Shown: positions 32,447 through 44,441, numbered from the stretch's first letter. The stretch: DNA of 64,000 bases from Paratinospora sagittata (GCA_035771175.1 CM069597.1:14481001-14545000), one strand, 5' to 3'. Notes: generated from the letters alone by a model not told the origin. Translations and numbers: made by a program.

Positions 32447-34360
32447 TGTTATCTCAATGAACCCCATGTCATGAATGTTTTGATGATTCCAAATATCTCC
32501 AATCTTTGTATCTAATGATCTTGTCAAGTGTTTTAGATTTATCAAGAATCAAGATCAAGGAACTGTGCTCACAAGCTTATTGAACATCACAAGTAAAGTT
32601 CCGAGTCTGTCAATACTTAGAATGTAAAGTTTATCGATCAACTTATTCTCAACAAGATTTAATCGTTTGCGTATTTTGATCGTAACATTCTAAACCTACC
32701 TTTTGATTTCTAAAGTATTTGATTTGATTAGAAAAATATAATGATTTTACTCATATTTTATCGAGCTTTAATCGAGAAATCAAAATTCATTTTTATAGAG
32801 TCTTTCAGGACGCTAATGTTTTAGCAACGCCCTCCTAGACTTGATGGGTCAGGACGCTAATAAAATATTAGAACACTCATGGTTGAATTGAACTATTCAT
32901 TAGGACGCTTACTTATAAGTAGCGGCCTCCTTTTAAGTCAACCTTTGATCGCGTTAGGACGCTGACTCAGTTTTAGCTCGCTAGAAGATCTCTTAGTTTC
33001 TAGTTGATTTCTATCCTTAAGGACACTGATAGTTATAAGTTGAATAAACTATTAGGGTGCTACTTACGTAGGAGCGCCCTCATCTTTAGAAATATCTTAA
33101 TAACTTTAAGGACGTTTACTGTCCGTCAGCGCACTTAATAGTATTTTAGAATTGGTTAAAGATTTCAGAACGCTAACTGTCGAGTACCGCCTTCATGTTT
33201 TAAGTCTTTTTATTGTCAAAGTAAGTTAGGATGCTTACGATTCAGTAGCGCCCTCACTTCATTGTTCAGTAGAATGTTGATACTCTATGAGCGCCCTCAA
33301 AGGAACAAAATGACAAAAATAATATTTTTGTTGTTCTGACAGGTACATCCTTCTAGCCACCTTTTAAGAATAATTTTTCGTACAAAAATCAACTTTCTAT
33401 ATTTGTAAGAGATATTCTCAGATTCATGAACCACGTCTCTTAAACTTTCCTTATTCGTGAATTTGGAGAAAATCATAATGTTCATGAAATGTGCAGTTGC
33501 CATTTTTATGATACATTCTAGTTGTTGTCGGTAAACGTTCATATTTGAAATTCAAATTCAAATGAGCAACTTCATCTCTTCTAGTCTATATATACTAGCA
33601 CTTAACAATTTGCTAAGGCTACCGAAAATTCTCTGAGCCAAAACACTTTTTGAAAGTTAGTCGAATTTTCATTTAAATAAAAAAGCTTAAGTTATTCTGG
33701 TTTCAAAGCATTTTCTTTGAAACTCTACTTATTCAAAAGATTTTCATACTGAGCTAAATCTCTATCTTTATCTAAAGCTTGAACTGTTTTCATTCAAATT
33801 TTCAGCATTGTTTTAACTTATATCATTCTTGCTGAAAGAGAAATTTGAGAGATAGTTCATAGGATACAATTGTACTTAATTTCATATGTTGTATATTGTA
33901 TCAAGGTTGTCACACTAATTATATAAACTACTGAGTTGATATTCTACAAGGTTAGGTCTTCTCACACTCGTAAGTTGAGAAACGGTCTTCTCACACCCGT
34001 AAGTTGAGAAATGGTCTTCTCACACCCATAAGCTGAGAAATGGTAGTTCTCACACCCGTAAGTTGAGAAAACTTTGGTTTGTCTCACGCCTGCTAGTGGA
34101 ACAATGTAACGGTTGTTCTCACACCCGTGAGTTGAGAAAAGTTGTAACAGTTTGATTGTCACCCGTAAGAGAATCCCTTAGTGATAAGGTTAAAATCCTA
34201 ACTGAGGAGGTTAGGTAGTGGACGTAGGTAAGTAGCCGAAACCACTATAAATCAACTGTGCATATTTATTTATATTCCGCACTTTAACATTGTCATTGCA
34301 TTCAATTTTAAATTGTCTAAGTGTCCAATTCACCCCCTCTTGGACTTATCTGGGCCAACA
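32447..34360 (+). mobile_element. 3' LTR of the composite Sirevirus-like element
   Basis: The LTR is 1914 bp, TGTTATCTCAATGAACCCC...ATCTGGGCCAACA. It carries the GGACGCT array (32800-33298), TATATATA (33587-33594), the CACCCGTAAGT hairpin array (33957-34172) and a TATAAAT near 34245. Its partner is 8491-10306. Short minus-strand frames inside (33297-33542, 33962-34162) are repeat shadows. Confidence 0.9.
33957..34172 (+). repeat. CACCCGTAAGT hairpin array in 3' LTR
   Basis: About six units of TTCTCA / TGAGAA around CACCCGTAAGT or close variants (CACTCGTAAGT, CACCCATAAGC, CACCCGTGAGT), ending in a decayed GTC-ACCCGTAA-GAGAA unit. Confidence 0.8.
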
Positions 34361-36492
34361 AAAACAAGTTCTGCAAACCATCTAGATACCTAAATTATGA
34401 CTGGTATCCTCTGCATTCGTTGCGTCATACCACCTCGAATACAACGATAGCACTATAACGTAGTTTCTAGATGATTCACCACACATGGTCTACATGTCCT
34501 CCATTGATCCAAAATATTTCAGTTATCCTTTGTATTCGTTGTGTCCCATACCACCTCGAATACAGCGATAAAAGGGATATCAATGTTCATGAATTTCCCA
34601 TCAAACATTCTATCCTAAAAGTTTACTCATGTATCATCCATCCCAAAGCCCTTTTTCCCATGAGACACATTCATACCCTTCCCAATGGGTCATGTGTCCT
34701 CTTAGGATGAAAAATCTGTAGGGCTTGGAATTTTAAAATGAAATCTCATCGACCATTTGATGGAAATCATCACTATTTGATAGCGTAGCATAATAGTTAA
34801 TATCATTCGTATTTAATTATAAACGCTCAAAACTTGCCGTCACGTAAGGTTTTGTGGCCAAGTATTATTGTGGTTTCCTGAATAGATGTCCAGGGAAAAG
34901 TCTCAAAATAATCAAATGAGTTTCCTTTTAATAAGGTACAACCTCATCCGTGCATCTATTTTAGGCTGAAACAATGAAGTTTACAGCAGAGGTGTACCGC
35001 CTAGGGTTGACTCAATAAGGTGTGCATTCATGCACCACGAGCGACTCCCATGCGCCTCAAAAGTCAATCCACAGGCCACGAACGACTTATGTTCCTAGGT
35101 GGTTACGTTGTCTACTAACTTTCACGGATGATATCCAATCACTTTTCCTCCAAAAATGATCCTTCTTCTGGACTTAACTTAAAAGTCCATCCAAATATGA
35201 ATAAGGGAATGACTGTGTAAGCAGTCATTTAATTTCGATATGTTCTAATTTTTCACACAACCTAAGGCACATCAACTAGTGGCTGATATTTTTTCTGCTT
35301 GGCTTCTCGAACCTTGACTATTTAGCAATGGCCTAATTCTGATGACCCGTGAGCTTCAAGGTTTTATATCTTATCTTGTGCCCACAAGCAGCTGAAACTT
35401 ACGTGACAATCATTGGTTCAAGACTTCGAGTTATGGATCTTATTCCACCCTATGACCCATAATCAATTCGTTGGTAAGATCTAGTCATCCCTTATTAAAT
35501 GATGTACTTAGTTATTCATTTGATTTCTCAATGAGCCATGTTTCCTTAAAAGCTTATTATTCTAAGCAGACGCATCCCTGCCGTTTTCCTTAAAACCTAT
35601 TCTCCTTAAGGTTTATTTCCCTTCCAAAATGTAAGGTATATTTTTTCTTAAGGTTTATTTTCCTTAAGGTTTACTTTTCTTAGTTGCTTATTTGCCTTAG
35701 ACTCATAAATATTTTTTAGTAGAATATTTATGCAGAACTGATAATTCTGCATAAACTTGAAGCCGATCACTTGGTAAATAAATATTAGACTAACGATTGT
35801 ATCGATTCATTCGTAAAGACTAAGTTCTCTTTGATCATCAATTCAGCTTTATATATCTAATAAGGCTTTCTAACTATTTGGATAATTTAATCTTCACGGT
35901 CACATACTAATTCAATTAGATGACCTTATCTTAAACGTCATTACTTCCTCTATTCTAAGTCAATTCCATAACCTAAGATTTTATATAGTAAGTCCACAAT
36001 CACTAGTTTAGAATACACTAGGCTCATGTTAATGGATACAACCACCATTTTCTCACATTGTGATTATTTGATCAATTTGTTTATACCATCACCCAAATAA
36101 ACATACCCAAAGTGATCAAGTAATGCAGCCTTTTGATCACCATACTAATAAACCGAGTATGTTAATATTCATCTAGGACAATTTCTATCTATAGTCATAA
36201 TCACTCATCATATGAAATGTTAAGATAAAATAACTCAACGATATTAAAAATTTGTAAAATACATCCAGATCTGGTCACACTCAGTCATCATATGAAAAAA
36301 TATCCAAATAGTTCAGTCTTACCAAATTTTGCAAGTTTATCATGGTCTGATCATACATGATAAGACTAGTAGACATATTATGCACATACCTTGATGTTCA
36401 TATGGCATTAAAGAAATCTCCATAAGTCATTGTTTACATATACAAGATCATAAGTTTGAAATGCCCCAAGAAACCCTAACGTCAACACAAAT
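34361..36492. other. Unassigned noncoding retroelement-like sequence
   Basis: There are 2.1 kb without recognisable coding motifs on either strand. A 120-base direct repeat places TATCCTCTGCATTCGTTG (34404) and TATCCTTTGTATTCGTTG (34524) in register, each followed by CCACCTCGAATACA; TGTATTCG and CGAATACA form an inverted repeat. CTTAAGGTTTA-type short repeats lie at 35580-35690. The sequence continues after the solo LTRs at 39459 and 42498 towards a reversed PBS at 43443, so it may be the internal noncoding part of a reversed Tekay-like element; this is inference. Confidence 0.45.
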
Positions 36493-39458
36493 TGTGACGC
36501 CCCAGAAATTATTTCATCTAGCCCATAACCCAATTGCATTTTGCCCAAACTCTATGTGTTGCCTTGATATGTTTGGTGTTTGTTTGATGGTTGTTTAATG
36601 TTTGTATATTTTATGTTGGATAATGTATATAAATATGTGCATCATAAATTGTATATGGGTCATGTTAAATTAAAGTATAATGCATATGTTATTATTTATG
36701 CATGGGCCCATTAAACCATGAATTGATATGTGTTAGGATTGATTGAATAAAAGGATAAATGAAAATGAAAATTTGATGTATTAAATGGATTGGACATTTA
36801 AAATGCATGGGAGCATGAGATTGGTTAAAGTACATGTGGTTGGTATGGGTAGTATGAGACCAACACATGTCAAGTTGGTGCATGAGAATGGACAACTGTC
36901 CCATGCCCCATTTCTTTTCTCCAACACATGTCAAGTTGGGGCATGAGAATGGACAAGTGTCCCATGCCCCATTTCTCTTCTCCAATACATGTCAAGTTGG
37001 TGCATGAAAATGGACAAGTGTCCCATGCCCCATTTCTCTTCTCCAACACATGTCAAGTTGGTGCATGAGAATGGACAAGTGTTCCATGCCCCATTTCTCT
37101 TCTCCAATACATGTCAAGTTGGTGCATGAAAATGGACAAGTGTCCCATGCCCCATTTCTCCTCTCCAACACATGTCAAGGTTGGTGCGTGTGAGTGGACA
37201 AGTGTCCCATGCCCTACTTCTCTTCCCCAAGGAAGTCTTAGAGGGTGAGATGAGTAGAGAGAAAGGAAAAAAGAAGAGAAAGGAAAGAAGAAGAGAAAGA
37301 AAGAGGGAGTTGCTTTGAGGAAAATCTCTGCAACGTTTTCATCAAAGAGCAGGATCGTGAGGATATATGGTTCGATTGAGCTCAAAATTTGTCAGCAAGT
37401 TCGCAGCTTATGGTTATTCATTCTGGTCGGTGGAGATCTTGATTAGAATTTTCATCTAAGAGATATAACTTCTCAAACAAAGCTGGTCGGAAAGTCTGGA
37501 TTTCTCGTGCAGTTTCGATCAAACTAATAGATCTCCTAAATCGACCGTTGGATGGATATGATATTTGGGTGTGGTTTACAACTGATCTTTCTGCATTATG
37601 AACTGTGGCGATGTTTATTCTTAAGTATGTTGTGTGATATAGTCATCTGAGTTTGAGTATTTGCAGCAGGAAAGGAGAAATTATCTGATTAGAGACTTGT
37701 TCATCAAAGTGGCTTATCTTTTCGGTCCACTGTTGGATTGAGCTGATGTTTGGACAGAAGGTTTGGTTCTTAACATCTGTACGGTTGATTTTGTGAATAA
37801 ATATTTCTGTTGGTAGATTGATACATCTGAACAGAATATTAAATGAAGAATTGGTAGGGTTGCTTGTATTAGACCTAAATTTAGAATATGAACTTAGACC
37901 TTTCCAAATAGCTTGCATGTCAACTGTGTTGACCTAAGTGCCATTGTTGATGAACCCATGATGCAAAATCAGTGATATACATTGTTGAACATGGTGATCT
38001 AGTGTAAATCGGCAATATGGCCTAAGTATGGAAAATTTCATATTTTAGGGCTTTTGATGCTTTTGGCCTAGAATCATTGAATTGATGCAACTTATGTTTA
38101 ATTAAGCATTATTAGGGTTGATTATGCTACTGATTTGGTGGTTGTGACCATATCATGGGTTATGCCTACTTGTGATCAAATGGCCCAATTTGAGCATGTT
38201 TATGCCTAAGGAATTGAAAATCAGTATTTTTGAATAATAGAATGGTTTATGAATGAGAACTATGCATTACAGGCCTAAGTTATGTGATTTGAGTTGAATG
38301 GTGGGATTAGATGGGATTTAGGCCTATTGTCTATATGTGGGCTAATTTAGGGCTGATGTGTAATGTCTATGTGATTGAGCATAGAAATTGATGTATGGTT
38401 GGATATTGATGAATGTTTCAGGACCTTGATTGGATTGATTCGGTTTGGCGTCCGTGTGTGCTTAGATACTCTCGCGAGGCTTGGTTGTTAGTAGACTTCA
38501 TTTATGATTATATCTTTTATGTCATCATATCACTTATATATATTGTATGTTGAAAGCATGAATGTGTTCTAATGTTTTGAATGATGCATTGATTTGAGAA
38601 AACCTTATGACTTTGGTTGGGCCCATCTATCTGGCTAATAGGGGGACTTAAGGTTATCATAGGAGGGTTTTAAAAAGGAAATATTTGGGGAGGAGAACGG
38701 TACGGTGAAATAGACATGCACTAGTAACCCTAATGCATGTGGAATGTGGATCCAAATTGATAAGCTTTTACTTGCATCGAACTTATTATAAATGCTTGAT
38801 ATCTATATGTTATGAGCTTTTAATCATGCTACACATTGATTTGCATACATGATATTTATTGATGAGTATTGATAGCATATTTGAATTCTATTCACTGGGC
38901 ACCGTTGGCTCACCCTCATTTTCCTCTTTCAAGTCCTTCTGTCCCAAATAAGGGCAAAAGATTAGTCATATCTTGAGGGTCTTGCCTGCGAGAGAATCCA
39001 AGGCCTCGATGTGAGTTGAGAGGCATTTTGATTGAATTGTGTTTGAAATTATGATGTATTATATTTTGGACTATGTAGTTATAACACTTACCACATTGTA
39101 GTATGGGTGAGTTGAGACTTGTTAAATAGACCATGTGGGCATATGAGGGTTTTTTTGTACCCATAGTGTTGGACTTTATGTGTATGTCAATCTTGATGGA
39201 CTGTAGGGATTATGACGATTTTATTTATGGTTCATTATTGTGGAGTATCTCTTGTCTTGGATGATTAATACGGTTGGTAGTTTTGTTTAGTACCTTTTTA
39301 TATTATGTAGTTGTTTGGGATAAGGCTCGTAGGGTCTCAACCACCTCACGGAGGTTGAGAATTGGTTGGAGATGCCTACGCTGGGCGTCCCGCCCCGGCA
39401 TTCCGCACACCATTCCTTGCGGGGTTGGTGGTCCAGGGTGCGGGGTCGCCACACAAAT
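36488..39458 (+). mobile_element. Solo Tekay-like LTR with TSD CAAAT
   Basis: The LTR is 36493-39453 (2961 bp), TGTGACGCCCCAG...GGGGTCGCCACA, flanked by CAAAT at 36488-36492 and 39454-39458. A 61-bp minisatellite lies at 36861-37230. CACCGTTGGCTCACCC and AATAAGGGCAAAAG (38900-38960) match other LTRs of the group. Its last 330 bases match, in reverse, the LTR at 63672-64000. Gly/Pro-rich frames near 39274-39571 and the minus frames at 36692-37385 are LTR shadows. Confidence 0.93.
36861..37230. repeat. 61-bp minisatellite, six copies
   Basis: Units start at 36861, 36922, 36983, 37044, 37105 and 37166, always 61 bases apart, each with CATGTCAAGTTGG, ATGGACAAGTGT and CATGCCCCATTTC. Copies 3 and 5 share linked variants (CAATACATG and GCATGAAAATGG), while 2 and 4 carry CAACACATG and GCATGAGAATGG. 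This suggests amplification as a 122-base dimer. Confidence 0.93.
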
Positions 39459-39751
39459 CATTTATCATTGACATAAGATCCTCAAACCTTGAGTCTCAAT
39501 ATGTATATATATTATCTAGATCTAGACCTTACAGTTTTCATACAGTCATTGACTCTTCAATTAATGATTAAAATGCTTAATCTTACGAACCAATCCTTTA
39601 TCCCTTATAATATCTCATTGTTCTATCAATAGTCTAGTTGTTACTGTGATCACCATAAGTTCACTAGATTGAAAAATATTTAATTCTAATTAATGTCTAG
39701 CTAGATCTATATGTTAACCTAAGTGGTTTATCTCTAAGCACGCCCCTTAGT
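39459..39751. other. Host segment between two solo LTRs, noncoding
   Basis: This is AT-rich sequence continuing 34361-36492. No motif or ORF is recognised. It ends at the TSD of the next solo LTR. Confidence 0.4.
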
Positions 39752-42497
39752 ATACTTGATGAAGTATGTTTTGATGATCACAAACAAAATTTCTTTCGGT
39801 GCTAACAAGCGTTTATCAAGAACTTATCTTAGCACCTCAGGAATGCAAAAAGTCAAAGATTGATTCAATCAAGGAATTCACGATCATATCAGATGTTCAA
39901 GATCGCTTCAATCAAAAGAACCTCAAACGTCACATCATGATTCGAAGATCACACCACTCAAATGATTCAATCAAGCTTCAAGTCTACATCTTTTGATCAA
40001 CGTTCAGGACATTCAACTCTAGCGCGAAGTCCACATTGAAGATCTCATAATAAAGAATTGGATTTAATGATTATGAGAAATATGAGAAATACACAGTATT
40101 TAAGGTATATTTTTCTCTAATCAATATTGCTCAAACATTTTTCAAAACCATGCACAAATCACTTGAATATTTTCATGTTTTGGTCTTATGCTTTACGGTA
40201 TTTCAAATTATTTAATTTTCTATGTTTAATTTGAAATTTATCAAGTTTTTATTCGAATTCATCGTATTTTTTATCATGAGTCAAAACTGTTTTAAAAGAG
40301 TCTTTCAGGACGCTAATGATTTAACGACGCTCTCCTGAACTTGATAAGTCAGGACGCTGATGGTTCATTAGGACGCTAATAACATTCAAGGTTGAATTGA
40401 ACTGATTAATCAAGACGCTTACTTATAAGTAGTGGCCTACCTTTAGTCAACCTCTGAAGTTGTCAGGACGCTGACTCAGCACAGCTTACTGAAAGATTTC
40501 AAAGTTCTTCAAAGAATCTATCTTTGAGGACGTTGATAGTTATAAGTTGGATGAACTATCAGGAGGCTACCTAGATAGGAACGCCCACATCTTTGAGAAC
40601 CAACTTAATAACTTTCAGGACCCTGATTGTCCTTCAGCGCACTTAGTTTTAATGTCAAATATTTTGAAATGTCAGGACGCTTACATAGTTGTAGCGCGTC
40701 TGTGTTTTATGTTTTAAAAGGAAGGACGCTTACTCGAAAAGTAGTGCCCTCATGCACTTTATTGTTTTAAAACATAACAGGACGCTAACTGTGCATTAGT
40801 GCTCTCAAGGTTAAGTCACTTATGTCGCAAGGAAGGTCAAGACGCTTACAAGTTAGTAGTGCCCTCACTTCATTGTTTAGCAGGACGCTTACACCTAATG
40901 AGCGTCCTCAAGAAACAAAACGACAAAGTTGATATTATGCGTCAGGACACTGATTACGGAATCAGGACGCTAATTCAACAATTGTCACTGTTCTAACAAG
41001 TACACTATATCAGTCTACTTTTTTAGAACGGATCTTTGCATAGAGTCCTTTTCAGGTTTATCAGAGATCTTCTTTGATGCATGAATCAAGTTTTCTAAAA
41101 CTTTCCTTATTCATGTAATCTGAAAAGAACGCGAATGTTGGTGAAAATTACAGTTGGCATTTTCATATAACATTCTAGCTGTTGTGTATAAACGTTCACA
41201 TTGTATTTGAACTTCAAATGTCTAACAGCTACTATCTACTAAGTCTATAAATACAAACACTTTGAATCAAACAACTTGCCGATATTTTGTATTATGCCTA
41301 AAACTTTTTTAATGTTAGTCGTTTTTCAATCTTTCAAAAGTTTTCAAATGTTCTAAGTGTACTTAGTCAATAGATTTTCATACTGAGCTTCAATTATATT
41401 GTATCTTTGAAAATCTATTTTAAACTGGTTTCTACTCAAATTCTCAGCACTGATCTATACTTGATATCAATCTTGCGGAAGAAAGAATTTGAGAAATAGT
41501 TCGAGATATACAGTTGTACTTGATTTCATATCTTAAGTGTTGTATCGAAGTATATCAGTAGTTGTGTCAACTATTGAATACGAAACCAGAAGTTTTCATA
41601 CTTATGTTTTATATCTATTTTGAAAACCTTCTGTGTCCATGATTTACACTAGTCCTTCATTTTTTACGATTAATTGGTATCATTATGTTTTCGATTTACA
41701 TATCATTCATGCTTTTCGAAACCTGCACTTGAGCAATACCGAACGTTGAAAGGTAAAGGACTATAAGTGTATGTCTCTTATCATTACATATTTAAATTTA
41801 AATCTTTGTAATGCTATGCATATGAGCTTAATTGTAAAGTGTTCTATTCAGTTAGAACCATCATTTTTAGTGTTGTAGTGTTGGTGTGTTTCTGGATAGA
41901 AACAACCAGGTCAAGTGAATGTAGTTCACTTAATTATTTCAGGGTTAAAATCATGTTAAGGTAAATCCTCACCTGTAAGTAGGAAACCGGTTCATCCTAA
42001 TCTCGTAAAATAATAGTTTCGTCCTTAACCTGTAAAAGGATAGGTTAACACTTAACCTATAAAAGAGAAACTGGTTATTCCTTATCCCGCAAAAGGAAAA
42101 CAGTTCTTCCATACCCCGTAAAAGGAAAATGGTTCTTCCTTATCCCGTAAAAGGAACATGGGTTTTTCCTAATCCAGAAAAAAGAAAACGGTTCATCCTT
42201 AACGCGCAAAAGGATAGGTTTGCCTTGAACTTGTAAAAGGGCATGTATAATGGTTTGGTTCTCACCCGTAAGAGAATCAGTTAGTGGATTGAGAAAATTC
42301 TAATCGGGAGATTAGGTAGTGAACGTAGGCTTAGCCGAACCACTATAAATTATAGTGTACTTTAAGTTATGCATTTTACTTTATGCTTAAGTATGTGCAT
42401 TTATTTCCAATGTACCAATGTATATCACTAAGTCATTGAAAAAGTTTTAAATTGACCATCACACCCAATTCACCCCCCTCTTGGGTGGACCAATACT
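39752..42497 (+). mobile_element. Solo Sirevirus-like LTR with TSD ATACT
   Basis: The LTR is 39757-42492 (2736 bp), TGATGAAGTATG...GGGTGGACCA, flanked by ATACT at 39752-39756 and 42493-42497. It is a diverged family, about 0.9 kb longer than the 1774-3634 type, with a GGACGCT array (40300-40915), TATAAATA (41246-41253), a diverged hairpin array (41955-42278) and a TATAAAT near 42343. The frames at 39799-39996 and 40799-40996 are LTR shadows. Confidence 0.92.
41955..42278 (+). repeat. Diverged hairpin array (TTCCTT/AAGGAA stems)
   Basis: Eight or nine units occupy the place of the CACCCGTAAGT array. Examples are TTCCTT-ATCCCGTAA-AAGGAA, ATCCTT-AACGCGCAA-AAGGAT and a closing TTCTC-ACCCGTAA-GAGAA. 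The loop core CCCGTAA is kept while the stems differ from copy 1 in a paired way. Confidence 0.8.
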
Positions 42498-43442
42498 ATA
42501 TTTCACTGTAATCATCTAATCACAATATCCGATTAAGGTCCAGAAAAACCTTCAAAATGAAAACTTTTCCTTGTATTTATTTTTCAAGGTACCATTGCAC
42601 AACCTTCATGCTACAAAAATATCTTTTTCCAAGGTGCCACGTGGCGGAGGGTGCCACGTGTTAGAAATTTTTTGTTTTCTTTCAAGACCTTCTTAAGGTA
42701 CTTTTCTCATGTATCTTATTTTATTCAGTATTTTTTTTTTGTGTCCTAAGTCTAATTCCTAGAATATTACACTATGCATATATTAAGGCACTCGACACGC
42801 CACCACGTTGGTGATTGACCGATGCATGTACCGAGAGATCAACGTGCATACCGAGGTGGTAAACGGCCGATGAGCGTACCAAGGGGTTGACACGCATATT
42901 GAGGTGGTAACAATCAGTGTGCGTACTGAGGGATTGACACCCATATCAAAGTACCATAAATAATTTACAATTAATATATATAGAATAATATAAACCCAAT
43001 AGTTATAGATCCTTCATGATATTAATATATAACATTAATATAAATGTTATTTTAATACAATATATAGCAGTATATTAATTAGTATATCAATATACTAATT
43101 ATAATATTCACTTCCTTGTGTGAATTTTCCCATGGGATGTGTATATTGCATGTCATTTGTATTTTTTAATTTTTTTTTTGCTCTTGCAAAAATCCACATG
43201 TGTGGGTTGCAAGATCATTGCACTGTTGGACACGTGTATAAAAAATGGGGCCGATATGCATATCATACTAATGTGATCGATGTGTGTACGGATGCGACCA
43301 TTGTGTGTCATGAAGGGTCAACACACGCATCGAGGCACAAAAATCGTACCAAGGTGGTTGAGACGTGTATCGAAGGGGGCCGATACCTGGAAAGCACTAA
43401 CATGACCAACGGGCGTACCGAGGGACCAAGGCGCAAGATCAT
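42498..43442 (-). other. Leader-like region of reversed Tekay-like element with 48-bp repeats
   Basis: This sequence lies just inside the PBS of a reversed LTR, so it would be the 5' leader. A tandem repeat of 47-48 bases (GATGCATGTACCGAGAG, GATGAGCGTACCAAGGG, TGTGCGTACTGAGGG at 42822, 42870 and 42917) occupies 42811-42955; scattered relatives (GGGCGTACCGAGGGACC) occur up to 43430. Two GGTGCCACGTG blocks lie near 42633-42662. The 43120-43449 frame reads through these repeats and is not a supported gene. The gag ORF is not found. Confidence 0.5.
42633..42662. promoter_or_regulatory. Duplicated CACGTG (G-box) motifs
   Basis: GGTGCCACGTGGC and GGTGCCACGTGTT lie 18 bases apart; the first contains the palindrome GCCACGTGGC. 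CACGTG is the core site of plant bZIP and bHLH factors. Any activity is inference. Confidence 0.35.
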
Positions 43443-43454
43443 GCTCTGATACCA
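43443..43454 (-). other. Primer binding site (tRNA-Met type) of reversed element
   Basis: The complement reads TGGTATCAGAGC, three bases from the LTR border at 43458. It fixes the LTR at 43458 as a 5' LTR of a minus-strand element. Confidence 0.88.
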
Positions 43455-43457
43455 TAA

Positions 43458-44441
43458 TGCTCACACCCCGATTCTTAATAACAATCTCATATGATAGGTA
43501 ACAGACCTGAATCGAAGTGTGAGCAGAAACAAACATCAACACATATATTTTATTCATCCTCCCTTAATAATGGAGGGCACTAGTAGAAATGTTACAATTA
43601 TATGAGTACAAAGTACACAACGAAAACTACAACAACCCATAAATCACACACCTAGATCTATGTTGACATCCCGCACCCTAAGCGTCTCCTACGCACGTAG
43701 CTTTAGTGGCTCTCACGTTCTGATACCATATCTGTATTTATACATGATCTAAGATCCTGGGGAAAAAATATCAACGTGGTGAGCTCAACAGCTCAGTGAG
43801 GTCAAGTAGGATAAAACAGGCTTAGAAGCATAATAATAACTACAGAACAACAGTCATAAGAAAGTTATGCCACAACAATACAATCAAGCAATGATGATGA
43901 AAAGTGGCCACACAGCCAGGCACAATGCAACACGCAACCTGTGAGCCGAGGCGCCAATGCAATATGAAGCAACTAAGAGATCTCATGAGTTCCAGTGCTA
44001 ACTAATGACAAAGCCACCGCATGGTCCAGCGTAACGACATAGCACCCATGGGTTCAATGTCAAACTGCCTTAATAATGGTCGACATAGCACCCATGATTA
44101 TGAATTTAGCATTTATGATAGATTGCCTCATGCATGAAGTAAAGCATGGTAACATATATGATGCATGATGTTATGTAAATTATCACTAAACAAGTAAGAG
44201 ATGCAAACCTAACCTTCATTCCCCACCTTAACACGTGCAGTGGCGTCACCTTGACGAACCTTTCGTCGAAACACCTATCATCCAGAAGCGCAAGAAAAAA
44301 GAGAGGGAGAAAAACGGGCAAGAGGGAGAGCAAGAGGGAGAGAGGGAGACAGGGCGGGGTGAGCAAGGGGGTGCTCCCCCTTCTCTCGTATCTATAATGG
44401 GGAGCAAACCCCTTTAAGGGGCTGGCCCCTTGGGGGGCCGG
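43458..44441 (-). mobile_element. 5' LTR of reversed Tekay-like element, truncated
   Basis: It begins TGCTCACACCCCG at the PBS and runs to 44441, where a different LTR start (TGTCACACCTC) abuts. From GTGAGCTCAACAGCTCAGTG (43779) onward it aligns with 5100-5695 and 7323-7400 but lacks the solo LTR inserted there, showing the empty site at GAGCAAGGGGGTGCTCC (44360). The U5 side differs from that copy, so the two are not the LTR pair of one element. Confidence 0.75.

Larger units (their letters stand above)
8491..34360 (+). mobile_element. Composite Sirevirus-like element with three later insertions
   Basis: The parts in order are: 5' LTR 8491-10306, PBS 10309-10319, gag remnant 10360-11463, plant-transposon-protein ORF 12127-14229, interruption, ORF tail (about 29105-29385, then 32069-32256), polypurine tract 32433-32446 and 3' LTR 32447-34360. 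The ORF continues in frame across the junctions, which ties both halves together. No protease, integrase, RT or RNase H of its own is visible, so it was probably non-autonomous. The first 225 aligned bases of the two LTRs differ at about 16 positions by eye. The flanks (CACAT and AAAAC) do not form a clear TSD. Confidence 0.8.

Noticed and set aside
36692..37385. Two overlapping minus-strand open frames of 97 and 110 codons
   Set aside because: They read through a 61-bp minisatellite and purine-rich LTR sequence; unit length is not a multiple of three and no domain is visible.
39274..39571. Gly/Pro/Arg-rich open frames (also 46565-46750 and 63552-63770 minus)
   Set aside because: They are translations of the GC-rich end of one LTR family in different frames; nothing suggests coding.
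43120..43449. 109-codon open frame with Cys/His residues
   Set aside because: It reads through the leader repeats of a reversed element on the opposite strand, and its Cys/His spacing matches no zinc-finger pattern.
4666..44441. One giant reversed Tekay-like element with LTRs at 4666-7640 and 43458-44441 enclosing everything between
   Set aside because: Orientation and PBS fit, but the U5 portions of the two LTRs differ completely, so they are not a pair from one insertion. The composite Sirevirus-like element also lacks matching flanks.
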